A model generated the notes under the pieces. It saw only the letters and a list, made by a program, of their open reading frames with translations. It had not been told where the DNA came from and did not search any database. DNA of 64,000 nt from Hyphomicrobiales bacterium (GTDB lineage Bacteria > Pseudomonadota > Alphaproteobacteria > Rhizobiales > JACESI01), in NCBI GenBank assembly GCA_013911885.1, contig JACESI010000002.1, forward strand, positions 186,001-250,000. The letters are read 5' to 3'. The position numbers and the translations under genes are program-made. This document shows, in pieces, positions 54,527 through 64,000 of the stretch; positions within the stretch are counted from its first letter, which is position 1; each line of letters opens with the position of its first letter.

Positions 54527-55948
54527 AATCGCCGCCCGCCAGATCGAACTTCGATATCCCGTCTCGCGCCAGATATGCGGCCAGCCGATGATAAGTTCCT
54601 TTGACGTGCGCAAGATTTCCGCGATTTTTTCCGGCGTCACCCCCTGTTCGCGGAGCCAGATGCGCGCCATCACATCGTTCATGTCCTCCGGCCAGACATA
54701 GAGCACCGTTTGCGGCAGCGTCTCGCCCGTGCGCCCAAATCTCTTTTCCGGCCAATATGTGTAGAGATTGCCCAAGAGGCGTTCGGTCGGGGCAAGCACC
54801 ATGGTTGCTGCCGCAAAATCCGGGTCGGCTTTGAGGGCGTCGGCAAGACCCTTGTAGGGAATACCGAAATAACAGCGTTTGCAGACCGGATCGAGCACAT
54901 AAAGATTTGCCACGCGACCGCCGAACGCGACCACCATGAGAACAAGGCATATGCCGACATAAGAGCGGATCGCTGTCATCGACGACGCGCCGCGGCGGAC
55001 ATAATCGATCACGGCGATCGGTGTCAGGAAGAACAGCGGCATCACTGCATGTTCGGGAAAGCGCGCATCGCCCAGTATAAGTCCGGCAACGAGAAGGCCT
55101 GCCATTGACGCGAGCGATGCCGCGGCAATCAGGCTTGAAAGCGGACTGGCAGGCGGGCGCGCGCCACGCAGGCTGCGCCAGAATATGAGAAGGACGATGG
55201 GAAGAAACGGCGAGAGATAGGCAATGACCTTAAGGCCGGCCTTGCCGACCCTCAACAGCGGGCTGACCGGTTCCGGCCAGGTTTCCTGAAAAAACCCACT
55301 TCCCCAGAGATAAAACAACGAAAGCATCGCCCCCGCAATGCTGAGGGCAAGGATCAGTTGCCGGTTGGCAAGACCGGGTGTCGCCATGAGTGCTGCGACC
55401 AATGCGAAAAGAAATCCGGCGAACCAGACACCGGTGAGCGCTCCGAGTGCGATGAACCAGACCGCCATGGCGATTGCAAAGCCGGACTTTTCAACAATCA
55501 GGAGACTGATCGCCCAGAACAGGCCCGCGACGGCGACCATGGAAATCAACGGATCGGTGAAGCCTTCATGGAAACGCCAGCTGATCTGATAGATCAGCGC
55601 ATAGGATTCGATGGTCAATAGCGCCCATAGACCGCTGCCTGTCACCCGCCGGGCGATCACAAACACGAAACCGAGGGCAATGGCGAGAAGTCCGTAGCGC
55701 AAGATCTGGAAAATCAGGGCGCTCGGGCCGAAAATTTCGGCAAGACCAAAAGCGAGCATGTCGAAGGTCGCAGCCCCCGAGCGCTGCAAGGTTGCAAGGG
55801 ACTGGATATTGAGCGCGCTCGCCGGATCGTTCTCACCCAGATTCCACGATGCGAAGAGCCGTAGCGTCCCATGCGCAAGGCCGTATAGGCCGAGGAAACA
55901 GAGGGCACCTGTAATCGTATAGGGGAAACGGTCCGTACGCTCGGTCAT
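54512..55948 (-). CDS. Multi-pass GT39/PMT-like membrane protein (second of tandem pair)
   Basis: Start at ATG 55948, overlapping the upstream stop by 4 bases, giving [10 protein letters not shown] (478 residues). About 11 hydrophobic segments. After the first helix there is an acidic LGENDPASALN segment in the place of the catalytic DDxxA of GT39. The C-terminal part has CKRC-YFGIPYKGLADALKADPDF, matching the upstream paralogue. Sugar and acceptor unknown. It belongs to the gatB-linked run. The gene ends in a 15-bp repeat that copies its stop. The GT-C-type fold call is by architecture, so a different membrane role is possible. Confidence 0.78.
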   Translation of the reverse strand: MTERTDRFPYTITGALCFLGLYGLAHGTLRLFASWNLGENDPASALNIQSLATLQRSGAATFDMLAFGLAEIFGPSALIFQILRYGLLAIALGFVFVIARRVTGSGLWALLTIESYALIYQISWRFHEGFTDPLISMVAVAGLFWAISLLIVEKSGFAIAMAVWFIALGALTGVWFAGFLFALVAALMATPGLANRQLILALSIAGAMLSLFYLWGSGFFQETWPEPVSPLLRVGKAGLKVIAYLSPFLPIVLLIFWRSLRGARPPASPLSSLIAAASLASMAGLLVAGLILGDARFPEHAVMPLFFLTPIAVIDYVRRGASSMTAIRSYVGICLVLMVVAFGGRVANLYVLDPVCKRCYFGIPYKGLADALKADPDFAAATMVLAPTERLLGNLYTYWPEKRFGRTGETLPQTVLYVWPEDMNDVMARIWLREQGVTPEKIAEILRTSKELIIGWPHIWRETGYRSSIWRAAIAEND

Positions 55949-57507
55949 TCTTCCGGCTTTGTGTTCGCTAAACAGCCTCTGACACCATCCGCGCTTGTGA
56001 CCGCTTTCACGGACCAGCGTGATGAGCGCTCCAGAGTTGCGCCGCCCAGCCCACGCCACGGTATCGTGACCGCGCTTTTTACATCCTGATTGGATGTTGA
56101 TTCGGGCCCGGTTATCAACAGACAGGCTTGCGGATTGTTCAAAGCGTCGATTTCACCTCTCATCTCGCGATTGATTAACGGGTTGATGATGGTGGAGCCA
56201 GGCAGAAGCCGTTTGAGATTGGCGGCGGTATAAAGGTCTTCGGCGATGATCAGATTGACACCGGGTTGATGTTTCAGGGCTTCGGCCAGTCCCGCATAGG
56301 GAATACGCTCGCGGCACCGCCCGCAAATTGCCTCGTCAGGAAAAGCGAACGTGACGAAGCGCACCGCAAAAATGCCGACCGCGACAATCAGGATGACAAG
56401 CCGCAATGGCCTGAACTTGCGCAGGATCGAAGGAGCGACAGGCAGCATGGCAAAAAGCGCAATGGGAAGCGGCAGAAAGAACGGATGGAGATGGCGCTCC
56501 TTGATATTGTCGAGACCGAAGACAAAAGCGCCAAAAGCCACAATGACGCCACAGACAAAAAAGAGCCGCAAACAGAAATGCGCGCCGTCAAACGGTGGTC
56601 CCCCTCCCTGGTCGGATGCGGGAACACCTTTCCAGAGCCGCTTTAACGGCAGATCGCGGGCGAAAAAGAGTGCGAAGACCGGCAGAAATGCAAGGGAATA
56701 AAGAAAATAGGCAATGAATGTCTTCTGCGGTCCGATCAAAAGACCGGCAATGCTCGTATCGACATCGCGGTTCATTTTCCCGGCGAGCGCGAGAGCGGCA
56801 CCTTCCTGCGAGAGGATCGCCAAAAAATACGGAGCGCTTGCAAGGCAACCCGTTGCAAGCGCGAGTGCGAGAAACGGCAGCCTGAGCCGTGTTCGTGCGC
56901 CTTGCGTCAGCAGCACCGTCACAATCAGGGCCATAAGAAAAATGGGATAGGAAAATTTGGAGAGCATGCCCACCGCAACGCCAACAGTGAAGAGGCAATA
57001 GGACAGGACACGTCCGTCCGCGATGGCCTTCAGCAGCGCGAAGAGCGTCAGACTTGCCGAAAACAGCACCATGCTTGTGTGCGTCGCGCCTTCGAGAAGG
57101 TTCCAGCCGACCTGATAAAACAGCGACCAGGCAAGTACCGTGATCGATGCCACGCTGCGGTTTCCCCCGACGAGGCGTGCTGTTTGATAGAGAAAAAAGG
57201 CCGCAGCGCCAAGAAGTGCGCCCTTGAGCGCCAGCGCCGCCGCCATGGATATTCCGAAGACCTGCTGAAAGCCCCAGAGCAGCCATTCATAAAGCGGTGG
57301 CTGATAGATCGTGTAGACGAGGCGCAAATGCGAGAGATAAAGCACCGCCTGGGCATCATCCGTCGCAAAATTGCCAGAAAAGGAAAGCCGGAGAGCCGCA
57401 TGCGCCGCCGCATAGACGAGAAGCACAGAAGCGGTCGCGCTACCTTCCGAAAGGCCCCAAGGGAACGCGTTGCGCGATGCCTGCACGGTCCTGTAACCGA
57501 AGATCAT
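55945..57507 (-). CDS. Multi-pass GT39/PMT-like membrane protein (first of tandem pair)
   Basis: 520 residues and about 11 hydrophobic segments. The first luminal loop has [35 protein letters not shown], where the Asp pair and PPLYEWLL fit GT39/ArnT-type glycosyltransferases. The last ~130 residues form a periplasmic domain with [22 protein letters not shown], shared with the next gene. The ATG overlaps the gatB stop by 4 bases. Role unknown; it may use polyprenyl-phosphate sugar for surface glycans. The overlap with gatB suggests the pair is made whenever GatB is, which is unusual. Confidence 0.82.
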   Translation of the reverse strand: MIFGYRTVQASRNAFPWGLSEGSATASVLLVYAAAHAALRLSFSGNFATDDAQAVLYLSHLRLVYTIYQPPLYEWLLWGFQQVFGISMAAALALKGALLGAAAFFLYQTARLVGGNRSVASITVLAWSLFYQVGWNLLEGATHTSMVLFSASLTLFALLKAIADGRVLSYCLFTVGVAVGMLSKFSYPIFLMALIVTVLLTQGARTRLRLPFLALALATGCLASAPYFLAILSQEGAALALAGKMNRDVDTSIAGLLIGPQKTFIAYFLYSLAFLPVFALFFARDLPLKRLWKGVPASDQGGGPPFDGAHFCLRLFFVCGVIVAFGAFVFGLDNIKERHLHPFFLPLPIALFAMLPVAPSILRKFRPLRLVILIVAVGIFAVRFVTFAFPDEAICGRCRERIPYAGLAEALKHQPGVNLIIAEDLYTAANLKRLLPGSTIINPLINREMRGEIDALNNPQACLLITGPESTSNQDVKSAVTIPWRGLGGATLERSSRWSVKAVTSADGVRGCLANTKPEE

Positions 57508-58988
57508 TCAAGACCGATTTTCATGCGCAGGATGTCGTTGAGCGCCTGCGGGTTCGCCTTGCCGCCGGTTGCCTTCATCACCTGGCCGACAAACCAGCCG
57601 AGCATGTTCGGCTTGTCCCGCACTTGCGCGACCTTGTCCGGGTTGGCGGCAATCACCTCATCCACGGCACGTTCAATGGCTCCCATGTCGGTGACCTGCT
57701 TCATGCCGCGCGTTTCGACGATATCCGCAGGCTCGCCGCCTTCGGTATAGACGATCTCGAACAATTCCTTGGCGATCTTGCCGGAAATCGTACCATCCGC
57801 AATGAGATCAATAATGCCGCCGAGGCGTGCAGCCGACATCGGGCTGTCTTCGATCGCAGTACCATCCCGGTTGAGCGCGCCAAGCAGATCGTTGATGACC
57901 CAGTTCGCAGCAAGTTTCGCATCGCGCCCCTCGGCCACTTTCTCGAAATAGTCCGATATCTCTTTTTCGGCAACGAGAACACTTGCATCATAAGGGGTGA
58001 GGCCAAGGCTCGTGATCAGGCGCTCGCGCTTTTCATCCGGCAATTCCGGCAGGTCACGCGCCAGCTCGTCAACAAAAGCCTGATCAAACTCAAGCGGCAG
58101 AAGGTCGGGGTCCGGGAAATACCTGTAGTCATGCGCCTCTTCCTTGGAGCGCATCGAGCGGGTCTCGCCCTTGACCGGATCGAAAAGCCGGGTTTCCTGA
58201 TCGATCGAACCACCATCTTCAAGAATAGCAATCTGGCGGCGCGCCTCATATTCGATCGCGGCAACTGCAAAACGCATGGAATTCACATTCTTGATCTCGC
58301 AGCGTGTGCCGAATGCTCCGCCCGGGCGGCGCACCGATACGTTGATATCCGCGCGCATCGAGCCCTGCTCCATATTGCCGTCGCAGGTGCCGAGATAGCG
58401 CAGGATGGCGCGCAGCTTCGTGAGATAGGCGCGGGCCTCCTCCGAGGAGCGCAAGTCCGGTTTCGAGACGATTTCCATCAGCGCGACGCCGGAGCGATTG
58501 AGATCGACAAAGGACATCGAGGGATGCTGATCATGCATGGACTTGCCCGCATCCTGTTCGAGATGAAGCCGCTCGACCCCGATCTCGACGCGTTCGCCGT
58601 CCTTCATGTCGAGCACGACAATGCCCTCGCCCACAATCGGCTGCTTGAACTGCGAAATCTGATAGCCCTGCGGCAAGTCGGGGTAGAAATAGTTCTTGCG
58701 GTCGAAAACCGAGTAATTATTGATTGTCGCCTTGAGGCCAAGACCGGTGCGGACGGCCTGGCGGACGCATTCCCTGTTGATGACCGGCAACATGCCGGGC
58801 ATTGCCGCATCGACGAAAGAAACATGGTCATTCGGTGCCCCGCCAAATTCGGTCGACGAGCCTGAGAAAAGTTTCGCGTTCGACGTGACCTGCGCGTGGA
58901 CTTCAAGCCCCATGACAATTTCCCAGTCGCCGGTGGCACCCTTGATGAATTTTCGCGGGTCTGGAGTGCGGGTGTCGATAATGGTCAT
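57504..58988 (-). CDS. gatB: Aspartyl/glutamyl-tRNA amidotransferase subunit B
   Basis: Subunit B of GatCAB, which turns mischarged Glu-tRNA-Gln or Asp-tRNA-Asn into the correct form. The 494-residue protein shows [64 protein letters not shown], the [16 protein letters not shown] block [16 protein letters not shown], and [13 protein letters not shown], plus the C-terminal helical YqeY-like domain. It follows chorismate mutase after an 82-base gap and is translationally coupled to two GT39-like genes. Confidence 0.97.
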   Translation of the reverse strand: MTIIDTRTPDPRKFIKGATGDWEIVMGLEVHAQVTSNAKLFSGSSTEFGGAPNDHVSFVDAAMPGMLPVINRECVRQAVRTGLGLKATINNYSVFDRKNYFYPDLPQGYQISQFKQPIVGEGIVVLDMKDGERVEIGVERLHLEQDAGKSMHDQHPSMSFVDLNRSGVALMEIVSKPDLRSSEEARAYLTKLRAILRYLGTCDGNMEQGSMRADINVSVRRPGGAFGTRCEIKNVNSMRFAVAAIEYEARRQIAILEDGGSIDQETRLFDPVKGETRSMRSKEEAHDYRYFPDPDLLPLEFDQAFVDELARDLPELPDEKRERLITSLGLTPYDASVLVAEKEISDYFEKVAEGRDAKLAANWVINDLLGALNRDGTAIEDSPMSAARLGGIIDLIADGTISGKIAKELFEIVYTEGGEPADIVETRGMKQVTDMGAIERAVDEVIAANPDKVAQVRDKPNMLGWFVGQVMKATGGKANPQALNDILRMKIGLE

Positions 58989-59070
58989 GGCAGTGCTCTC
59001 GTGTTGGAAGTGCTCTCAAGGTGTCCCTGCGGCAAACTCATGGATCGGTGGGGCCCAAGTGAGTATTGTG

Positions 59071-59409
59071 TCAGTCGGTCGTCTTGTCGGTTGATGGGCT
59101 TGCCTCGCGGGCGCGCAATTTTTCTTCCTCATACTGGATCGCCCAGCCGATGATCTGCCGCCACAACGCTTCGGCAAGCTCTGGCGGCATGCCGAGTTCG
59201 CCTGCGCGCTTGCGCACATTATCGATCACCGCCTGAATGCGCCATGGCACCACCGCCTCCGCCGCATTGTTCTTGATCTGCCACATCCGGTCGACATATT
59301 GCCAGCGCTCGGCCAGAAGTTCGACCATGGCATTGTCGATCCGGTCGATCTCGTAGCGCACATCCTCACGGGTCGTGCAATCAACAGGCGCTTTGAGGCG
59401 TTCGGTCAT
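59071..59409 (-). CDS. Chorismate mutase (AroQ type)
   Basis: A 112-residue all-helical AroQ chorismate mutase converting chorismate to prephenate. Features: YEIDRIDNAMVELLAERWQYVDRMWQIKN, where Arg and Lys bind substrate, and VDNVRKRAGELG-like IDNVRKRAGELGMPPELAEALWRQIIGWAIQYEEEKL. It lies 3 bases after gatA and before gatB; this insertion of a chorismate mutase gene in the gat cluster is known in rhizobia. No secretion signal. Confidence 0.93.
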   Translation of the reverse strand: MTERLKAPVDCTTREDVRYEIDRIDNAMVELLAERWQYVDRMWQIKNNAAEAVVPWRIQAVIDNVRKRAGELGMPPELAEALWRQIIGWAIQYEEEKLRAREASPSTDKTTD

Positions 59410-59412
59410 GAT

Positions 59413-60894
59413 CTACCACCATTTTTCCGGCTCGAAGCGGCCTGCGGCCTCTTCGATCACCTGACCGAGCTGGAACAGGGTTTCCTCATCGAATGGACGA
59501 CCGATGAGTTGAAGACCGAGGGGTAGACCGTCCGCCGAAAGACCGGCTGGGATCGCAATGCCCGGCAGGCCCGCCATGTTCACGGTCACCGTGAAAATGT
59601 CGTTGAGATACATCTTGACCGGATCGGCGGCCATTTCCTCGTCGCCAATCGCGAAAGCGGCAGACGGCGTTGCAGGCGTCAGGATCGCGTCGACACCATT
59701 TGCATAGGCTGTCTCGAAATCACGTTTGATCAGCGTGCGCACTTTCTGGGCGCGCAGATAATAGGCGTCATAATAGCCTGCGGAAAGCACATAGGTACCA
59801 ATCATGATGCGACGCTGCACTTCGCGCCCGAAGCCTGCCGCGCGGGTTTTCTCATACATGCCGGTGATGTCACGCCCCGCAACGCGCAAGCCATAACGCA
59901 CGCCGTCATAGCGCGCGAGGTTCGAAGACGCCTCGGCGGGCGCGACGATATAATAGGCCGGAAGCGCATATTTGGTGTGCGGCAGCGAGATCGACACGAT
60001 GTCGGCACCCGCGTCGCGGAGCCAGCCGATACCCCTCTGCCAGAGCGCTTCGATCTCGGGGTCCATGCCGTCGGCGCGGTATTCGTCGGGGATCCCGATT
60101 CTCAGACCCTTGACCGATTTGCCGATGGCCGCTTCATAATCTGGAACCGGAAGATCGACAGAGGTCGAATCCTTCGGATCCATGCTTGCCATGGATTTGA
60201 GCAGAATGGCCGCATCGCGGGTCGTGCGGGCAATCGGACCAGCCTGATCGAGGGACGAGGCAAAAGCGACGACACCCCAGCGCGAGCAGCGGCCATAGGT
60301 AGGCTTGATGCCGACCGTGCCGGTGAAGGCGGCCGGCTGGCGGATCGAACCGCCGGTGTCGGTTGCGGTCGCGCCCGCGCAGAGCCAGGCCGCAGTCGCC
60401 GCAGCCGAGCCGCCCGAAGAGCCGCCCGGCACCAGCGAGCGGTTGTCGCCGGTCTTGCGCCAGGGGTTCACCACCGGACCGTAATAAGACGTCTCGTTCG
60501 ACGAGCCCATGGCGAATTCGTCCATGTTGAGCTTGCCGAGCATCACCGCACCGTCATTCCAGAGGTTCTGGGTCACGGTCGATTCGTATTCCGGCTTGAA
60601 ACCATCGAGGATATGGCTCGCGGCCTGACTGTGCGCGCCTCTGGTGCAGAAAAGATCCTTGATGCCGAGGGGAATCCCCTCCAGTGCGCCCGCCGCTCCT
60701 TTGGCGAGCCTTGCGTCTGACGCTGCCGCATCCGCCCGTGCGCGCTCCGCGGTCACTTCGATATAAGCGTTGAAAGTCGTGTTCGCAGCCGCGATGGCGC
60801 TGAGATAGGCCTCGGTCAGTTCGACCGCCGAAAAGCTTTTTTCCGTCAGACCGGCGCGGGCTTCGGCAATCGTGAGCTTGGTTAATTCGGACAC
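59413..60894 (-). CDS. gatA: Aspartyl/glutamyl-tRNA amidotransferase subunit A
   Basis: Amidase-signature enzyme that releases ammonia from glutamine for GatB. The catalytic Lys is in [14 protein letters not shown] and the Ser pair in [33 protein letters not shown] completes the triad region. The length of 493 residues is normal. It follows gatC by 35 bases, in the order gatC, gatA, chorismate mutase, gatB. Confidence 0.97.
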   Translation of the reverse strand: MSELTKLTIAEARAGLTEKSFSAVELTEAYLSAIAAANTTFNAYIEVTAERARADAAASDARLAKGAAGALEGIPLGIKDLFCTRGAHSQAASHILDGFKPEYESTVTQNLWNDGAVMLGKLNMDEFAMGSSNETSYYGPVVNPWRKTGDNRSLVPGGSSGGSAAATAAWLCAGATATDTGGSIRQPAAFTGTVGIKPTYGRCSRWGVVAFASSLDQAGPIARTTRDAAILLKSMASMDPKDSTSVDLPVPDYEAAIGKSVKGLRIGIPDEYRADGMDPEIEALWQRGIGWLRDAGADIVSISLPHTKYALPAYYIVAPAEASSNLARYDGVRYGLRVAGRDITGMYEKTRAAGFGREVQRRIMIGTYVLSAGYYDAYYLRAQKVRTLIKRDFETAYANGVDAILTPATPSAAFAIGDEEMAADPVKMYLNDIFTVTVNMAGLPGIAIPAGLSADGLPLGLQLIGRPFDEETLFQLGQVIEEAAGRFEPEKWW

Positions 60895-60929
60895 TACTTT
60901 ATCCTTTTAATCCATATATTTATTATATT

Positions 60930-61217
60930 TTATTCAACTACTTTAGGAACTGAAAAGAAGCTGTCATCCGCCACTGGCGCGTTCGATGTGACCTTGTCGG
61001 CATAGCCGCCATCGGTAATCACATCATCGCGCATGCGCATCTTGTGATGAACGACCGCCGTCATCGGCTCCACCGCGCTCACATCGACGGCGTTTAATTG
61101 TTCGACCCAGCTCAGGATGGCATTGAGTTCCGCCTTCATATTCTCCGCCTGCTGGTCGTCAATCGAAATGCGCGAGAGTTTCGCAACGCGTTTCACGGTT
61201 TCGGTATCAACGCTCAT
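60930..61217 (-). CDS. gatC: Aspartyl/glutamyl-tRNA amidotransferase subunit C
   Basis: The 95-residue small subunit, starting at ATG 61217 with MSVDTETVKRVAKLSRI, the family opening; a longer frame up to 61409 is not conserved. Typical blocks are QAENMKAELNAILSWVEQLNAVDVSAVEPM and MRDDVITDGGYADKVTSNAPV. GatC bridges GatA and GatB. The start of the gene is close to the end of the methyltransferase-like gene at 61339. Confidence 0.95.
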   Translation of the reverse strand: MSVDTETVKRVAKLSRISIDDQQAENMKAELNAILSWVEQLNAVDVSAVEPMTAVVHHKMRMRDDVITDGGYADKVTSNAPVADDSFFSVPKVVE

Positions 61218-61338
61218 GATGGGGGTCTGCACCTTTTGTAAAAGTGAGGAAATCGAAATTTGGCTATAGCAGAGCGTTTGCGCAGTGCGCAACGGCGCAT
61301 TTGCCGGGAGATAGACTGTGGCAACAAACTTGCCGCGA

Positions 61339-61854
61339 TCACCTGTGCCGGCGCAAGGGCGCGAGTGCCCGCTCCTCGCAGCGTATGCGCACGAAAAGCA
61401 CCGCTGCATTGAACGCGCTGAAAATCAACGCCACCCATAAAAGTCCGAGGACCATCGGCGCCACGAAAATTTCGGCAACAACCAGCATGTAGTTCGGATG
61501 GCGGAAAAGACGGAACGGACCGCGCACCACGAGCGGCTCGTCAAGCACAATGATCCGCGTGGTCCAGCGCGGGCCGAGGCTCGCAAGGATCCAGACCCGC
61601 AGTGCCTGCAGCAGGGCGAAAATGCCGAGCCAGATCGGTGCGACCGGCTGATCGAAACCAAAAATGACTATGGCGGTGATCCAGGCTGTATGCAGCGCCA
61701 CAATCAGCGGATAGTGCGATGCGCCAACCTCCCGGGCGCCACGCGCCAGAAGCGCCTTGGTGTTGCGCTTTGCAATCACCAGCTCCGATAACCGCTGGAT
61801 CACGAGAAAAGCAATGAAGAACAGCGCGCCGGATAGGGGGATCGCCATGATCAC
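61339..61854 (-). CDS. Isoprenylcysteine carboxyl methyltransferase-like membrane protein, partner of the polyketide synthase
   Basis: 171 residues with four to five hydrophobic segments and the family C-terminal block GPFRLFRHPNYMLVVAEIF, where HPNY and a following Glu bind SAM and substrate. It overlaps the type III polyketide synthase stop by 4 bases. In many bacteria this pair occurs together, with the methyltransferase-like protein assumed to methylate or process the alkylpyrone or alkylresorcinol made by the synthase. True carboxyl methyltransferase activity is not shown. Confidence 0.88.
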   Translation of the reverse strand: MIMAIPLSGALFFIAFLVIQRLSELVIAKRNTKALLARGAREVGASHYPLIVALHTAWITAIVIFGFDQPVAPIWLGIFALLQALRVWILASLGPRWTTRIIVLDEPLVVRGPFRLFRHPNYMLVVAEIFVAPMVLGLLWVALIFSAFNAAVLFVRIRCEERALAPLRRHR

Positions 61855-62918
61855 CCCACCTTTTTCCCGACCGTCACCGGAATGAACGACGCTGTAAAGC
61901 CCGGTCCGAGGGCGCAGGCGATCATCTTTCCTTCCGCGCCATCATCGAGAACGCGCTTCAGGACAAAAAGCACGGTCGGCGCGGACATATTGCCCGCGTG
62001 GCGCAAGGTCTCGCGTTCCGTCAGCAACGCGCCCTGGTCGAGTTCGAGTACGGTTTCAAGGGCATCGACCACCTTTGCACCGCCCGGATGACAGACGAAG
62101 TGGTCGATCTCCCCGCGCTCGAGGCCGAAAGCGGTGAGCGCGCCATCGAGCGCGCCTTTAAATTCACGCTCAACAAAAACCGGTATGGAGCGGTCGAAAA
62201 TCACACCGAGGCCGGTATTGTCGACATCCCAGCCCATGATAGAAAGCGTATCCGGCCATGTCTTCTGGTAGCCCTTGCCGAGGACTACGACCCTTTCGTT
62301 CGCGTCGGGATTGGTAGTCGATACGCAGGCGGCAGCCGCGCCGTCGCCAAAGAGCACGGTCGCTATAATATCCGATTTCTGCAAGCGGTCATTGCGGAAC
62401 AACAGCGTGCAGGTCTCCACGACCACAAGCAGGACTTTTGTTCCGGGGCGCGCCTGCGCCATGTCAGCCGCGAGCGAAAGTCCGCTGACGCCGCCCGCAC
62501 AGCCAAGCCCGAAAACGGGAATGCGGATGACATGATCCGAAAAGCCGAGTGCTGTGAGAGCAAGCGCTTCGAGTGTGGGCGTTGCAATGCCCGTCGAGGA
62601 GACGGTGATTACGCAATCGACCTCCTCTGCCAGCCAGTCAGCGGTGGCGAGGGCCTTTGTTGCAGCGGCGATGAAAAGCGCCAGCGCGCCTTCGATATAG
62701 GCCTTGTTGCGGTCCGCCCAGCCGTGATCCTCTTCGAACCAGGAAAGCGGAACAACACTGTAGCGCTCTTTAATGCCGGAAGTGGTGAAGGTCTTCAAAA
62801 GCCGCTCGAATTGCGGGTATTTCGGCCCTAAAATGGCCTGTGCCCGGTCCTGTACAAGCGTCTGTGGCAGAAGATGCGGCGGAAGCGATGTGGAAAGGCT
62901 GTGAAGATAGGCCATCAT
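61851..62918 (-). CDS. Type III polyketide synthase (chalcone/alkylresorcinol-synthase-like)
   Basis: A 355-residue thiolase-fold homodimer. The catalytic triad is complete: Cys140 in GLGCAGG, His277 in CHPGGAK, and Asn310 in HAGNMSAPT; VSSTGIATPTLEA and LFGDGAAAA are also conserved. It extends an acyl-CoA with malonyl-CoA into pyrones or resorcinols. The methyltransferase-like gene is translationally coupled. Likely product is an alkylpyrone or phenolic lipid; the starter is unknown. It interrupts the usual gatC-ruvX neighbourhood. Confidence 0.94.
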   Translation of the reverse strand: MMAYLHSLSTSLPPHLLPQTLVQDRAQAILGPKYPQFERLLKTFTTSGIKERYSVVPLSWFEEDHGWADRNKAYIEGALALFIAAATKALATADWLAEEVDCVITVSSTGIATPTLEALALTALGFSDHVIRIPVFGLGCAGGVSGLSLAADMAQARPGTKVLLVVVETCTLLFRNDRLQKSDIIATVLFGDGAAAACVSTTNPDANERVVVLGKGYQKTWPDTLSIMGWDVDNTGLGVIFDRSIPVFVEREFKGALDGALTAFGLERGEIDHFVCHPGGAKVVDALETVLELDQGALLTERETLRHAGNMSAPTVLFVLKRVLDDGAEGKMIACALGPGFTASFIPVTVGKKVG

Positions 62919-63079
62919 CGATGCTCCGGTGCCACCGCCGCTGGCCGATCATAGGTCGACCCGTCATCGCGATCACTCTTAGCTTCGTGAAGTAACGCAG
63001 CTCACGACCTGTTTCAACGCACCCGGGCATCAATCAGCATCACGGCTTGGTGTTAATGGATCGGATACGCCGCGCCGCC

Positions 63080-63736
63080 TCACCCGTTTTGAAGCGGTTT
63101 AGCCTCAATCACGCCCACAAGTTTCAACTCGCGGTAAGCGAGCGTGCCGATATAGGCGATCATCACCAGTGTCAGAACGATCGCAACAATGAGACTGACA
63201 GACTGGATCCGACTGACAAGCATATCGCCGTGCAAAACATCCATTCCGACTTTGCCGATCCAGACCTTGATCACCGCGCCCGGAACAAGGCCGATGAGAC
63301 TTGCCGCGAGAAACGCACGCCAATCGACAGCCGATAGTCCGAAGGCATAATTCTGTAGTGAAAAGGGCAGCGCGCCGGATAGCCGGATCAACAGCACCAG
63401 TCGGAATCCGCCTTTGACCATCACCCGCTCGATCGCCCGCACAATCGGCCGCTTTCGGCAGAGACGCCGGATATGGGGCTGCCCGATGCCCCGCGCGATA
63501 CCAAACGCAAGCATGGAACCGAGGATTGCGCCGGTAAATGCAATCGGAACACCCCACCAGCCATAGATTGCGCCCGCCGCCAGTGAAAACGGCGTGATCG
63601 GCACAAAGAGAAGGACGACGGCAATCAGAACAGCCAGAAAAAGCGCGACACCAAGGGGGCCGAAGCCATGGGTCAATTCGACAAAGGCGTCCGCAAAGCC
63701 CATCACGCCAGTGAACATCACCCACAGAATACTCAT
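63080..63736 (-). CDS. TVP38/TMEM64 (VTT-domain, DedA-like) membrane protein
   Basis: I start at ATG 63736 (218 residues), with GGGAGAGG upstream; a start at 63811 would add 25 residues without family character. The VTT signature is present: FVPITPFSLAAGAIYGWWGVPIAFTGAILGSMLAFGIARGIG, then VLLIRLSGALPFSLQNYAFGLSAVDWRAFLAASLIGLVPGAVIKVWIG. Members are inner-membrane proteins thought to scramble lipids or transport small solutes. Divergent from ruvX. Confidence 0.88.
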   Translation of the reverse strand: MSILWVMFTGVMGFADAFVELTHGFGPLGVALFLAVLIAVVLLFVPITPFSLAAGAIYGWWGVPIAFTGAILGSMLAFGIARGIGQPHIRRLCRKRPIVRAIERVMVKGGFRLVLLIRLSGALPFSLQNYAFGLSAVDWRAFLAASLIGLVPGAVIKVWIGKVGMDVLHGDMLVSRIQSVSLIVAIVLTLVMIAYIGTLAYRELKLVGVIEAKPLQNG

Positions 63737-63859
63737 GAAAGCCTCTCCCGAGCCACGTGCGCCCGCCTTCAGCAAACAAATTAATCGACATCCTAGAATG
63801 AATTGGTTCAAAGAGACTTTAAGAATTTCAGCGGGAGCACTAACAAAGGTATTCTGGTG

Positions 63860-64000
63860 ATGCTTGTGGATAACCTCGCCTTTGTGATCGCCGCCCGCGA
63901 CAAGCGGCTGCTTGGGCTCGACCTTGGCACGAAAACGATCGGACTTGCCGTGTCCGACAGCCGGTGGACGGTCGCCTCGCCGCTCTCGACGATACGGCGC
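63860..64000 (+). CDS. ruvX: Putative pre-16S rRNA nuclease RuvX/YqgF, N-terminal part (cut by window edge)
   Basis: Starting at ATG 63860 (a GTG codon directly precedes), the frame encodes [21 protein letters not shown] and then [20 protein letters not shown], the conserved RNase H-like opening with the catalytic Asp21. The rest lies beyond the window. In alphaproteobacteria ruvX is normally divergent from gatCAB; here polyketide and VTT genes have been placed between. The protein matures 16S rRNA ends in other bacteria. Confidence 0.93.
   Translation, partial: MLVDNLAFVIAARDKRLLGLDLGTKTIGLAVSDSRWTVASPLSTIRR

Overview
The window looks like chromosomal DNA of an alphaproteobacterium, most likely of the order Hyphomicrobiales (Rhizobiales). 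The evidence is gene content and gene order: an aapJQMP amino-acid transporter divergent from metC, chorismate mutase inside a gatCAB cluster, a ChrR-type regulator, a fused indolepyruvate ferredoxin oxidoreductase, and a type III polyketide synthase with its isoprenylcysteine-methyltransferase-like partner. Genus cannot be fixed from the sequence alone. Coding density is high, most genes sit in co-directional runs with 4-base ATGA overlaps, and mobile DNA is limited to one decayed IS5-family remnant.

Layout. 1-9 kb (minus strand): a pccB / DMT exporter / ybjQ / pccA run, then der, its TPR-like membrane neighbour, panB, an NnrU-like protein, and a SCO copper chaperone with two small secreted Cys-rich proteins. 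9-16 kb: an acetyltransferase, the 1166-residue indolepyruvate oxidoreductase, an SDR with a DCC thiol protein, NAD kinase, and the IS remnant. 17-24 kb: a DctPQM TRAP transporter with a DctB/DctD-like two-component pair whose regulator has a dismantled sigma-54 ATPase domain. 24-30 kb: a CHASE2-PAS-GGDEF-EAL protein, a FecR protein ending in a Gly/Asn repeat, and a divergent outer-membrane barrel gene with a frameshift in a G7 run.

30-38 kb is the most interesting part. A run of photolyase, FAD oxidoreductase, DUF1365 protein, cyclopropane-fatty-acid synthase and MFS carrier faces an SDR and a ChrR-like cupin protein. Both ends carry the same promoter-like motif, TGATCC-N16-CGTA, which resembles the sigma-E/ChrR singlet-oxygen promoter. 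The ChrR-like protein keeps all four cupin zinc ligands but has lost three of four zinc ligands of the anti-sigma domain, and no sigma factor gene is adjacent.

38-51 kb: cysteine synthase, mercaptopyruvate sulfurtransferase, the aap operon, metC, and a lipid-A/LPS-type operon (GT39, PAP2, GT2, LABN), then tRNA-Trp. 51-64 kb: a peptidoglycan-binding/CHAP-like protein with a 30-bp perfect palindrome over its ribosome-binding site, ugd, a SEL1 protein, a DUF2147 protein, two tandem GT39-like membrane proteins translationally coupled to gatB, chorismate mutase, gatA, gatC, the polyketide synthase pair, a VTT-domain protein, and the start of ruvX.
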